Shown: positions 1 through 9,236, counted from the first letter of the stretch. The stretch: 64,000 nt of DNA from an uncultured Prevotella sp. (GCA_947302435.1 CAMYVQ010000004.1:27783-91782), one strand, 5' to 3'. Numbers and translations are program-made. The notes: a model not told the origin generated them from the sequence alone.

Positions 1-1032
1 CTGCTGATTGTCTTGCTTCAGTGGCCGTTGCGTCTGTTGGCTTTTCGGATGATGGGAGCCACCCCCGATGTGGAAGAGCTGGTATTGCCTTATTTTAATA
101 TTTGTGTGTGGGGTGCTCCCGCCGTGCTGGGTCTCTACAGTCTGATGGGTTGGTTTGTGGGCATGCAGAACACTCGTGTCCCTATGATGATTGCCATCGG
201 ACAGAACATCATCAATATCCTTGCTTCGCTCATCTTCGTTTTTGTACTCCACATGCAGGTGGAGGGCGTGGCCTTGGGCACCGTAGTGGCGCAATGGACA
301 GGCTTTATATGGGCCATCCTGAGGAGTGAAAAACTGAAAGCGAAGTGTGAAGACGTGCTGTTGAGCGAAAGCGAAAAATCTGCTACCGCTCCGCAGATCT
401 CTACATTTTTCACTCTTCAGTCTTCGCTCTTTCCCCTCTTCCTTCGCACGCTCTGCTTGGTGTGTGTCAACTTCTATTTCACGTCGGTTGGTGCCCAACA
501 GGGTGCGCTGATGTTGGCTGTCAACACGTTGCTGATGCAGTTGTTCACCATCTTCAGCTATTTCATGGATGGCTTTGCCAATGCAGGTGAGGCTTTGGTG
601 GGTCGTTTCTATGGAGCCAATGACAGGAAGTCGTTCCGTCGGGCAGTGCGCCTGTTGTTCGGATGGGGAGCCGTGATGGTCGTGCTGTTCACGGGTCTTT
701 ACGGACTGGGAGGTGAGACTTTTCTTTCGTTGCTCACCAACGACCATACGGTAGTCGAGGCTTCCAGAACCTATTTGCCGTGGGCGGTGTTCATTCCTCT
801 TTGTGGGGTGGCAGCCTTCGTGTGGGATGGCGTTTTCATCGGACTGATGGCTACGCGGGGCATGCTCCTTTCGTGCTTTGTGGCTGCTGTCATGTTCTTC
901 ATCGTGTGGGCAACGGGGGGCAGTTCGATGGGGAATCATGCCCTTTGGCTGGCTCTGCTCGTCTATCTGGCTCTGCGCGGAATCGTGCAGACTGTGATTT
1001 TCCTGTATTTTCCATGGTCGTTTCAGAAATAA
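1..1032 (+). CDS. MATE family efflux transporter (5' truncated by window start)
   Basis: Hydrophobic multi-TM protein with MATE/DinF-like segments (FMDGFANAGEALVGRFYGANDRKSFRRAVR); frame is open upstream of the first in-window Met. Confidence 0.85.
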   Translation: MLIVLLQWPLRLLAFRMMGATPDVEELVLPYFNICVWGAPAVLGLYSLMGWFVGMQNTRVPMMIAIGQNIINILASLIFVFVLHMQVEGVALGTVVAQWTGFIWAILRSEKLKAKCEDVLLSESEKSATAPQISTFFTLQSSLFPLFLRTLCLVCVNFYFTSVGAQQGALMLAVNTLLMQLFTIFSYFMDGFANAGEALVGRFYGANDRKSFRRAVRLLFGWGAVMVVLFTGLYGLGGETFLSLLTNDHTVVEASRTYLPWAVFIPLCGVAAFVWDGVFIGLMATRGMLLSCFVAAVMFFIVWATGGSSMGNHALWLALLVYLALRGIVQTVIFLYFPWSFQK

Positions 1033-1061
1033 GTGATACCTTTGTTCCAAGAATAGAAACT

Positions 1062-1898
1062 ATGAATGAATCATTCAACCCAACTGGAGGACTGCGCCCC
1101 TCAATGGAAGTGCTCAGTTCGGCACAGAATCCCAAGATAAAGCGACTGCTGGCCTTGCAGCAGAAGTCGCAAGAACGCCGCAAGACGGGACTGTTCGTGG
1201 TGGAAGGCCGCCGCGAGCTGGAACACTGTCTTGAGGCCGGTTACGAGGTGGAAAGCATCTTTGTAAGTGAAGAATTAAGAGTGAAGAGTGAAGATTTCTC
1301 GCTTTCGCTCAACAACACGTCTTCACTCTTCACTCTTCACCCTTCACTTTACGAGAAGGTCGCCTATCGTGGCAGTACGGAAGGGGTGATCGCTATTGTG
1401 AAGGCGAAGCAGCATCGTTTGGAAGGCCTGCAGCTACGCGAGAATCCGCTCATCGTGGTCTTGGAGAGTGTGGAGAAGCCTGGCAATTTGGGGGCTGTGC
1501 TCCGTTCGGCTGATGCCGCGCAGGCCGATGCCGTCATTGTCTGTGATCCGCTCACCGATCTCTATAATCCCAACCTTATCCGCTCATCGATAGGTGCCAT
1601 CTTCACCGTTCCCACCGTGGCCTGCACCTCCGAAGAGTGCATCGCCTTCTTCAAGGAACGCCATATCCGGATTCTCACGGCGCAGTTGCAAGATTCCCGC
1701 CTTTACTATGATACGCCGATGACGCAAGGAACGGCCATCGTCATGGGAACCGAGTCGACAGGTCTCACCGACCAATGGCGGCGGGCCGCCGATGCCCATA
1801 TCCGCATCCCCATGCTGGGCCGTCTCGATTCGCTCAATGTCTCTGTCTCCGCCGCCATTCTGCTCTTCGAGGCCGTCCGCCAGCGACAGACCCATTAG
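1062..1898 (+). CDS. TrmH/SpoU family RNA 2'-O-methyltransferase
   Basis: SpoU motifs: VVLESVEKPGNLGAVLRSADA, IVMGTESTGLTDQW, IPMLGRLDSLNVSVSAAILLFEAVRQR; start chosen at ATG 1062 (MNESFNPTGG) rather than the longer 780 start. Confidence 0.88.
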   Translation: MNESFNPTGGLRPSMEVLSSAQNPKIKRLLALQQKSQERRKTGLFVVEGRRELEHCLEAGYEVESIFVSEELRVKSEDFSLSLNNTSSLFTLHPSLYEKVAYRGSTEGVIAIVKAKQHRLEGLQLRENPLIVVLESVEKPGNLGAVLRSADAAQADAVIVCDPLTDLYNPNLIRSSIGAIFTVPTVACTSEECIAFFKERHIRILTAQLQDSRLYYDTPMTQGTAIVMGTESTGLTDQWRRAADAHIRIPMLGRLDSLNVSVSAAILLFEAVRQRQTH

Positions 1899-1926
1899 AA
1901 TTTTCTTTGTGTTCTGTTTGCTTGAG

Positions 1927-3282
1927 TTATTTCATTATTATCTTCACACTCTTCTCACCAATCTTTACGATCGCCACGTTGCCTGTTTGCAGGGTGGTGT
2001 TGATGGATGCAGAGCCATTCTCACTGACGGCAGAGCCTGCCTTGGTGCCATTGATGCTATATACGCTGACTTGCTCGCCATCGTTGCAGCCATGCACCTT
2101 GATTGTGCCTCCCTCGCTCTGTATCAGCACGGCATTGGCAGGGATGTCAGCCACACCATTGGAGAGACCTTCCGTCTCGGGCTGTTGGTCTATCCAGCAG
2201 AGGGTTGCAGTAGCCGTTTCTGAATTATAGTAACCAGTTTTTGCGGCATAGACGCTTATGTTGTAGGTGGCTGTGAGTTGTACCTCGTTGCCACTGCCAG
2301 CTTTGATGTCTGTGTCTGTTATGGAGTATTGGCAGGTAGCTCCTTCCGTTGCACAGGCAAACATTAGTTTGCCGTTCAGATAGCTGATAGTAGGTTTCTC
2401 GCATTGTTGTGGTGTTGGTGTTTCTCCACCACCTGTGCCTTCTTCAATAAACACAAAGTCTTTCCACCCGTCTGTTGCCTTGTACTTGTCAATAGTACCC
2501 TTTGGCACATACAATGTAGCGTTATAAAATGTGTTTTCGGTAAAAGTCCTTTCGAACGAAAATTTACCAAATATATTAAACGGATTCTCTATAAGAGAAA
2601 TTACAGTTGGGATATCTGCTTGAACGAAAGCCCCTTTTCCAATGCTCGTCACACTATTTCCAATAGTGACAGAAGTTAATCCACTACAGCCAAGGAACGC
2701 ATAATCTCCAATGCTCGTCACACTATTAGGAATAGTGACAGAAGTTAATCCACGACAGCTATTGAACGCAGCAACTCCAATGCTCGTCACACTATTTCCA
2801 ATAGTGACAGAAGTTAATCCACTACAGCCCTCGAACGCATAATCTCCTATGCTCGTCACGCTATTTCCAATAGTGATAGAAGTTAATCCACTACACTCCT
2901 AGAACGCAGCATTTCCAATGCTCGTCACGCTATTCGGAATAGTGACAGAAGTTAATCCAATACAGTAATAGAACGCAGATTCTCCAATGCTCGTCACACT
3001 ATTAGGAATAGTGACAGAAGTTAATCCTCTACAGCTATAGAACGCCCGATCTCCAATGCTCGTCACCTTTCGTGTCCGATTCATGTAGGTTACTTCTTCT
3101 GGTATGACTACATTTCCAGAATATTCATCGGAATAACTATCATAATAAGTACCACGATAGGTGACTGCCAATTCCGTGCCATTATTCACATAATTGTAAT
3201 AAATGGTAACGCCGTCAGCATTTTTTACTTCAATGTCATGAGCACTCGCCACCACAGGTAGCGTCATCATCACGAGTAACAA
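1927..3282 (-). pseudogene. BspA-like leucine-rich repeat (LRR_5) secreted protein interrupted by an in-frame TAG at 2899-2901
   Basis: Two collinear ORFs in the same frame (3282-2899 and 2859-1927) with 23-aa repeats ([20 protein letters not shown]); signal-peptide-like N-terminus; T9SS-like C-terminal tail ([10 protein letters not shown]). Confidence 0.85.
2641..3070 (-). repeat. 69-bp tandem repeats encoding 23-aa LRRs
   Basis: 'aatgctcgtcac...aatagtga.agaagttaatcc' recurs every 69 bp. Confidence 0.85.
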
Positions 3283-3486
3283 TAGATTTTTTTCATATTC
3301 GTATCGTATTTAGTTATTGTTTCATTTTTCTCAAAATTGAACTCAAAGATGTTCATGTTGTCATTGCACTGCAAAGATAACCAAATATGAAGAAATTGAC
3401 AAATAAAACCATAAATTTTTTGAAAGGGTAATATATGGTGCTGGCCAAGCACGCTTCTGCTAACGATTATTAATGTCCGAAAATGG

Positions 3487-3715
3487 GTGTCGTTTTGTTT
3501 GGAACGGCACTCTTTCAAGATGCGGGGGCGTATTACCTTGTTGGTCGGTATTAATGGCACAGGAAAGACCTCTATTTTGAAGTTGATAAGCGGACTCACG
3601 AAACCTTCTTATAAGACGCTTGAAGCTATTGAATACTTGTCTGTCGAATTAACATTAACCCATGATACTCGTACATATATTATCTTTAGTATAAAGACTC
3701 TCATTTACCGGTCTA
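3487..3715 (+). pseudogene. Truncated AAA/ABC-type ATPase N-terminal fragment
   Basis: Walker A GINGTGKTS in MRGRITLLVGINGTGKTSILKLISGL; homology is lost where a trmH duplicate begins at about 3719. Confidence 0.55.
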
Positions 3716-3718
3716 ACC

Positions 3719-4007
3719 AGCACCAACGAAGAGCGCATCGCCTTCTTCAAGGAACGCCATATCCGGATTCTCACGGCGCAGTTGCAAGATTCCCGCCTTT
3801 ACTATGATACGCCGATGACGCAAGGAACGGCCATCGTCATGGGAACCGAGTCGACAGGTCTCACCGACCAATGGCGGCGGGCCGCCGATGCCCATATCCG
3901 CATCCCCATGCTGGGCCGTCTCGATTCGCTCAATGTCTCTGTCTCCGCCGCCATTCTGCTCTTCGAGGCCGTCCGCCAGCGACAGACCCTTTAGAATTTT
4001 CTTTGTT
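3719..4007 (+). pseudogene. Duplicated 3' end of the trmH gene
   Basis: Near-identical to 1623-1911 at a constant offset of 2096 bp, including the stop codon and the first bases after it. Confidence 0.95.
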
Positions 4008-4034
4008 CTGCTTGCTTGAATTAAATAAAAGCTG

Positions 4035-4042
4035 TATCTTTG
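4035..4042 (+). promoter_or_regulatory. Bacteroidetes -7 promoter element TATCTTTG upstream of the Rpn-like gene
   Basis: Matches TAnnTTTG. Confidence 0.6.
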
Positions 4043-4065
4043 CACCATAAAAAACAGGAAATAAT

Positions 4066-5082
4066 ATGGTAACAGTAGCGAATCCTATTTACGACATTGT
4101 GTTCAAGTACTTGATGGAGGACGAGCGGATAGCCCGTACCATCCTTTCGGCATTGCTGAAGGAGAACATCACGAAGGTGGAAGTGCGTCCGCATGAGTAT
4201 GCCAACGACAAGCGCGACTCGCTATCGGTGTTCCGTATTGACTTTGGTGCCACCGTGCTGAAGGCCGACGGCAGCGAACAGCTGATACTCATTGAGTTGC
4301 AGAAGACGTGGCTGGAGACGGAAACGCTGCGTTTCCGCCAGTATCTGGGCGTGCAGTACCAGAATCCCAAGAACATCGTGGACAAGAGCAATGACCGTCA
4401 TGCCCTGCCGATGGTGGCCGTCTATCTTTTAGGACACAAGGTGGGCGACATTGAGGAGCCTGTGCTTTATGTGCGCCACCATTCCTACGACTATAACGAC
4501 AACTTGGTGACGAAGGGGCTTCCCAATCCGTTTGTCGACAGCCTGACCCACGACAGCATCATCGTGCAGATCCCCCGTCTGCACGGCCAGATCAACAACC
4601 GTCTCGACAAGGTGCTGAGCATCTTCGACCAGACACACAAGGACATGGGGAACGGACAGGTAATCAATCTGGACGACAGCCTCTATCAGGACGATGCCGA
4701 CATGCAGCATATTCTGCACCGCTTGCTGATGGCGGCCACCGATGCCGACATGCGTCAGGACATGAATGTGGAAGACGAGTATTTCTCCGTCATCGAGAAG
4801 CGTGACACCGAAATCCTAATGCGCGACAGGAAACTGGCCGAGCAAAATGTCCAGCTCACCGAGCAGAAAGCCCAACTCTCCGAACAGAAAGCCCAACTCT
4901 CCGAACAGAAAGCCCAACTCTCCGAACAGAAAGCCCAACTCTCCGAACAGAAAGCCCAGTTGGAGCAGAAGAATGAATTGTTGCGATCTTCCGTTCAGAT
5001 GCTTTTGAAGTCAGGCGTTTCTTTGGAGGCCATTGCCAAGACTTGGGGAATGTCGCTCGACGAATTGAAATTATTAGTGTAA
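4066..5082 (+). CDS. PD-(D/E)XK nuclease / Rpn family putative transposase
   Basis: MVTVANPIYDIVFKYLMEDERIARTILSALL... LIELQKTWLETETLRFRQYLGVQY; C-terminal heptad repeats. Confidence 0.85.
   Translation: MVTVANPIYDIVFKYLMEDERIARTILSALLKENITKVEVRPHEYANDKRDSLSVFRIDFGATVLKADGSEQLILIELQKTWLETETLRFRQYLGVQYQNPKNIVDKSNDRHALPMVAVYLLGHKVGDIEEPVLYVRHHSYDYNDNLVTKGLPNPFVDSLTHDSIIVQIPRLHGQINNRLDKVLSIFDQTHKDMGNGQVINLDDSLYQDDADMQHILHRLLMAATDADMRQDMNVEDEYFSVIEKRDTEILMRDRKLAEQNVQLTEQKAQLSEQKAQLSEQKAQLSEQKAQLSEQKAQLEQKNELLRSSVQMLLKSGVSLEAIAKTWGMSLDELKLLV
4861..4965 (+). repeat. 21-bp tandem repeat (5 units) encoding coiled-coil EQKAQLS heptads
   Basis: gaacagaaagcccaactctcc repeated with near identity. Confidence 0.95.
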
Positions 5083-5147
5083 TTGTTCTTTGCTGAATTT
5101 CTTTGTCACTGTAAATTGACCTGAAAAAATAATATTTATAAATATCT

Positions 5148-5279
5148 AAAGGACGTGATGGAAAAGATGGTGATTCATTTTTTGAGTCGGTCTCTACTGT
5201 TGTGGACTCTAATGGAAACAGGTATGCGAGATTTACACTTAGGGATGGTTCTGCTTTCGTAGTACCTCTTGCTTTTTAA
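5148..5279 (+). pseudogene. Remnant of a GKDGKDG-type lipoprotein domain (DUF4988-like)
   Basis: Open frame without a start: KGRDGKDGDSFFESVSTVVDSNGNRYARFTLRDGSAFVVPLAF*. Confidence 0.5.
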
Positions 5280-5536
5280 TGGTAGTACTTCCTCTTGATA
5301 TACTATCCGAACGAGAGTGAGTCTGAATGACTGCATCGAGACATGACGCAGTAATCTTATCAGAAAAGTTTTCAAAGCATCTGCTCCATCTGCTCCATCT
5401 GTCACTACCTTGACTTTCAGTAAGTTACCTTAGTGTGAGATGGTGGCAGATGGAGCAGGTTTTCTCTTTTTTCGTCATTCTGCTTGCCTAAATTAAATAA
5501 AAGCTGTATCTTTGTACTACAAAAAACAGGAAATAA

Positions 5537-5668
5537 TATTGATATTGTTTGATCCCCCGATTGAATAAGAATGACCACACCATTCCATATCAACAACGGC
5601 GTGATTTGATATAAACAACGATACAATCCAATACAAACAGCGATGTTGATGATTTAACAGCAAATTAA
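5537..5668. repeat. 22-bp-period degenerate array upstream of gyrB
   Basis: tattgatattgtttgatccccc / gattgaataagaatgaccacac / cattccatatcaacaacggcgt / gatttgatataaacaacgatac / aatccaatacaaacagcgatgt / (weak sixth unit). Confidence 0.6.
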
Positions 5669-5703
5669 TGCTGATTTCATTCGTTCATATCGCTTTTTTT
5701 TAG

Positions 5704-5711
5704 TATCTTTG
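5704..5711 (+). promoter_or_regulatory. -7 promoter element TATCTTTG for gyrB
   Basis: TAnnTTTG just upstream of gyrB. Confidence 0.65.
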
Positions 5712-5721
5712 CACCCTATTT

Positions 5722-7704
5722 ATGACTATACGAAAAATGGCAGAAGAACTGAACCAAGTAGAAAATTATTCCGCGAGTAATATTCAGGTGCTCGAGGGAC
5801 TGGAAGCCGTGCGCAAGCGTCCTGCTATGTATATCGGCGATATAAGTGAAAAGGGACTCCATCACCTTGTGAACGAGACCGTTGACAACTCTATCGACGA
5901 AGCCATGGCTGGCTATTGCACGCACATTGAGGTGACGATTAATGAGGATAACAGCATCACCGTACAGGACAATGGCCGCGGTATTCCCGTTGACGAGCAT
6001 GAGAAGATGCACAAATCAGCCCTCGAAGTGGTGATGACCGTGCTGCATGCCGGCGGTAAGTTCGACAAAGGGAGCTACAAAGTGTCCGGCGGTCTGCACG
6101 GTGTGGGCGTGAGCTGTGTGAATGCCCTTTCCACGCACATGCTCTCTCAGGTATTCCGCAATGGCCATATTTACCAACAGGAATACGAAAAGGGAAAACC
6201 CCTTTACGACGTGAAGATTGTGGGCGACACCGACAAGACGGGTACGCGCCAGCAGTTTTGGCCCGACAGCACCATCTTCACCACTACCGTTTACAAGTAC
6301 GACATCATTGCCAAGCGAATGCGCGAACTGGCCTATCTGAATGCCGGCATTACCATCACACTCACTGACATGCGTCCTGACGAGGAAGGCAACTTGCGTG
6401 AACCCGAGGTGTTCCACGCCAAGGAAGGTCTGAAAGAGTTCGTGCGCTATGTGGATCGCCATCGCACCCACCTCTTCGACGATGTCATCTACCTGAAGAC
6501 CGAGAAGCAGGGAACACCCATCGAAGTGGCCGTGATGTACAATACCGACTATTCGGAGAACATCCATTCCTACGTCAACAATATCAACACCATTGAGGGT
6601 GGCACCCATCTGCAGGGTTTCCGCATGGCATTGACCCGCACGTTGAAAAAATATGCTGACGATGACCCCCAAATCTCGAAACAGATAGAAAAGGCAAAGA
6701 TTGAGATTGCCGGCGAGGACTTCCGCGAGGGCCTTACTGCCGTTATCAGCATCAAGGTGGCCGAGCCCCAGTTTGAAGGTCAGACGAAGACCAAGCTGGG
6801 CAATAGCGAGGTGACAGGTGCTGTCAACCAGGCTGTGGGCGAAGCTCTGACCAACTATTTGGAAGAGCACCCCAAGGAGGCCAAGCTCATCTGTGACAAG
6901 GTAGTGCTCGCCGCTACCGCCCGTATCGCCGCCCGTAAGGCCCGCGAGAGCGTGCAGCGCAAGAACCCCATGACAGGCGGCGGACTGCCCGGCAAACTGG
7001 CCGACTGCTCGAACCGCGACCCGAAGACCTGCGAGATTTTCCTCGTCGAGGGTGACTCCGCCGGCGGCTCTGCCAAGCAGGGGCGCGACCGTCATTTCCA
7101 GGCCATTCTGCCGTTGCGCGGTAAGATTCTGAACGTGGAGAAGGTGCAATGGCACCGCGTGTTCGAGGCCGAGTCGGTGATGAACATCATTCAGAGCATC
7201 GGCGTGCGCTTCGGCGTGGACGGCGAGGGCGACCGCGAGGCTAACATCGACAAGCTGCGCTACGACAAGATCATCATCATGACCGATGCCGATGTCGATG
7301 GCTCGCACATCGACACACTTATCATGACCCTCTTCTACCGCTTCATGCCCCAGGTCATTCAGGGTGGCCACCTCTACATTGCCACGCCGCCGCTTTACAA
7401 GTGTACGTACAAGAAGAATTCCGAATACTGCTATACCGACCAGCAGCGGCAGATGTTCATCGACAAGTATGCCGAGGGCGACGAGCGCAATGTGCATACC
7501 CAGCGCTACAAAGGTCTGGGTGAGATGAACCCTGAGCAGCTTTGGGAGACGACCATGAATCCCGAAAACCGCCTGTTGAAGCAGGTAACGATTGAGAATG
7601 CCGCCGAGGCCGACGAAATCTTCTCCATGCTGATGGGCGACGACGTGGAGCCGCGCCGCGAGTTCATCGAGAAGAACGCCACCTACGCTAACATCGACGC
7701 TTAA
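5722..7704 (+). CDS. gyrB: DNA gyrase subunit B (start may be 5737)
   Basis: YSASNIQVLEGLEAVRKRPAMYIGD, EGDSAGGSAKQGRDRHFQAILPLRGKILNVEK, ADVDGSHI, QRYKGLGEMNPEQLWETTMNP. Confidence 0.97.
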   Translation: MTIRKMAEELNQVENYSASNIQVLEGLEAVRKRPAMYIGDISEKGLHHLVNETVDNSIDEAMAGYCTHIEVTINEDNSITVQDNGRGIPVDEHEKMHKSALEVVMTVLHAGGKFDKGSYKVSGGLHGVGVSCVNALSTHMLSQVFRNGHIYQQEYEKGKPLYDVKIVGDTDKTGTRQQFWPDSTIFTTTVYKYDIIAKRMRELAYLNAGITITLTDMRPDEEGNLREPEVFHAKEGLKEFVRYVDRHRTHLFDDVIYLKTEKQGTPIEVAVMYNTDYSENIHSYVNNINTIEGGTHLQGFRMALTRTLKKYADDDPQISKQIEKAKIEIAGEDFREGLTAVISIKVAEPQFEGQTKTKLGNSEVTGAVNQAVGEALTNYLEEHPKEAKLICDKVVLAATARIAARKARESVQRKNPMTGGGLPGKLADCSNRDPKTCEIFLVEGDSAGGSAKQGRDRHFQAILPLRGKILNVEKVQWHRVFEAESVMNIIQSIGVRFGVDGEGDREANIDKLRYDKIIIMTDADVDGSHIDTLIMTLFYRFMPQVIQGGHLYIATPPLYKCTYKKNSEYCYTDQQRQMFIDKYAEGDERNVHTQRYKGLGEMNPEQLWETTMNPENRLLKQVTIENAAEADEIFSMLMGDDVEPRREFIEKNATYANIDA

Positions 7705-7727
7705 AAAACAAAATAATTTACCAACGC

Positions 7728-7768
7728 AAAGTGCCCCAAGAGTCGGATCAAAACTCTTGGGGCACTTT
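7728..7768. terminator. Bidirectional terminator between convergent gyrB and lrp
   Basis: Perfect 16-bp stem AAAGTGCCCCAAGAGT / ACTCTTGGGGCACTTT with a 9-nt loop. Confidence 0.85.
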
Positions 7769-7791
7769 GTATGGAACAAGAAACACTTTGG

Positions 7792-8265
7792 TTAGAGATT
7801 GATACCGTAGTTCTGTTTCACCTCGCTCATGACAAAGGTGCTCTCGATGGAACCGACGGTTTCTATGTCGCCGAGCTTATTGAGCACGAACTCTTGATAA
7901 TGCTTCATGTCAGCGGCGCGCACTTTCAGCAGATAGTCGTAGGAACCAGAGGTGTTGTAGCACTCCGTCACTTCAGGGATGCGCATGATGCGGTGGGTGA
8001 AGGCATTGGCAATTTCGTGGTTGATCTGCTTCAGTTTCACTTTGCAGAACACCAACAGCCCTTGGTTCAGTTTGTCAGGGTCGAGCACGGCCACATACTT
8101 TTTGATATAGCCCTTCTTCTCCAACCGTTTCTGCCGTTCAAACACAGGAGTTGGGGTCAGGTGTACCGCATCGGCCAGTTCCTTCGTGGTCAGTTTCGCG
8201 TTTCTCTGCAGCGTGCGGAGTATTTGCAGGTCAATCTCGTCGAGTGTTTCCATACGTCTCATCAT
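7792..8265 (-). CDS. Lrp/AsnC family transcriptional regulator
   Basis: METLDEIDLQILRTLQRNAKLTTKELADAVHLTPTPVFERQKRLEKKGYIKKYVAVLDP. Confidence 0.93.
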   Translation of the reverse strand: MMRRMETLDEIDLQILRTLQRNAKLTTKELADAVHLTPTPVFERQKRLEKKGYIKKYVAVLDPDKLNQGLLVFCKVKLKQINHEIANAFTHRIMRIPEVTECYNTSGSYDYLLKVRAADMKHYQEFVLNKLGDIETVGSIESTFVMSEVKQNYGINL

Positions 8266-8272
8266 ATAAAAA

Positions 8273-8983
8273 TTAATCTTCCTTGACAATAGGATAAAGT
8301 TCAATAAACTCACCCTGATGGCTTTGTCCGTCGTTGATGAGTTCAGCCATTTTCTGTCCTACTGTCTCGATGTCGTGGAAGCCCGGCAGACTCATGTTAC
8401 CGTTCAGGTCGGTAGTGGTGGGTCCCGGATGTACGGAGAAAATCTCCAATGGCGTACCTGCCTGCTGAAACTCGATAGCCATCACGCCCATCATGGCGTT
8501 CTGGGCGGCCTTACTGGCCACGTAGGCCAATGGATGCCAGTAGGGACTGATTTCCGAAGGAACCGTGACGTTGACGATTCTTCCCTGATTCTCAGTGAGT
8601 TGTGGCATCAGTGCCTTCGTGAGGGCGAAGGTGCCGATGAAGTTTACGTCGAGCGTTTCCTTGATGTCGTTGAGTTCCGTATGCTGACTGTCCATGCTCA
8701 TGTCGCCAGGAATACCGGCATTGTTCACCAACAGTGAAAGCCCCGGATACTGCCCACAAACCGTCTTTGCTGCCTGCTCCAGACTGGCGAGGTCGCGCAG
8801 TTCAATGTGTACCCATCCAAGCACGTCAACACCAGCCGACTTCAGTTCTTTAATGGCTTTCTCAGCCCGCTGTCCGTCACGGGCACCAATCAGCACTTGC
8901 CAACCGCTCAGTCCAAGGTGCTTGGCGATTCCGAATCCGATGCCCTTGTTGGCACCTGTCACTAAAACAATCTTTTCTTTCAT
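8273..8983 (-). CDS. SDR family NAD(P)-dependent oxidoreductase
   Basis: VTGANKGIGFGIAKHL, NNAGIPGD, YVASKAAQNAM. Confidence 0.93.
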   Translation of the reverse strand: MKEKIVLVTGANKGIGFGIAKHLGLSGWQVLIGARDGQRAEKAIKELKSAGVDVLGWVHIELRDLASLEQAAKTVCGQYPGLSLLVNNAGIPGDMSMDSQHTELNDIKETLDVNFIGTFALTKALMPQLTENQGRIVNVTVPSEISPYWHPLAYVASKAAQNAMMGVMAIEFQQAGTPLEIFSVHPGPTTTDLNGNMSLPGFHDIETVGQKMAELINDGQSHQGEFIELYPIVKED

Positions 8984-9204
8984 GTCCTTATACCTTATTA
9001 TATTATAATTAGAATCAACCCATGATTTCGCTTGCAAATATACGAAGAATCTCAAAAAAACAGGTATCGTTTTAGCGTTTTTTTATTTGTACATCCGACT
9101 ATTTGGAGAATCTTTCTTTTTGAAGGCTCTTTACGAAACGAAAACAGAATAATCACACATTAAAATCGCGTTCTATAGGCGTATCTTCTGAATATTAGCA
9201 TAAA

Positions 9205-9236
9205 TTTGGTTGATAACTCCAAATCTTGTAACTTTG
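9205..9236 (+). promoter_or_regulatory. Bacteroidetes promoter TTTG-N20-TAACTTTG for metY
   Basis: TTTG at 9205-9208 and TAACTTTG at 9229-9236. Confidence 0.65.

Noticed and set aside
780-1061. Longer trmH start at 780
   Set aside because: Would overlap the MATE gene by about 250 bp; ATG 1062 fits the protein family and gene spacing better.
3713-4048. 111-aa minus-strand ORF (same peptide as 1584-1895)
   Set aside because: Antisense of the duplicated trmH segment; its duplication is explained by the DNA duplication.
6016-7779. 587-aa minus-strand ORF
   Set aside because: Antisense shadow of gyrB.
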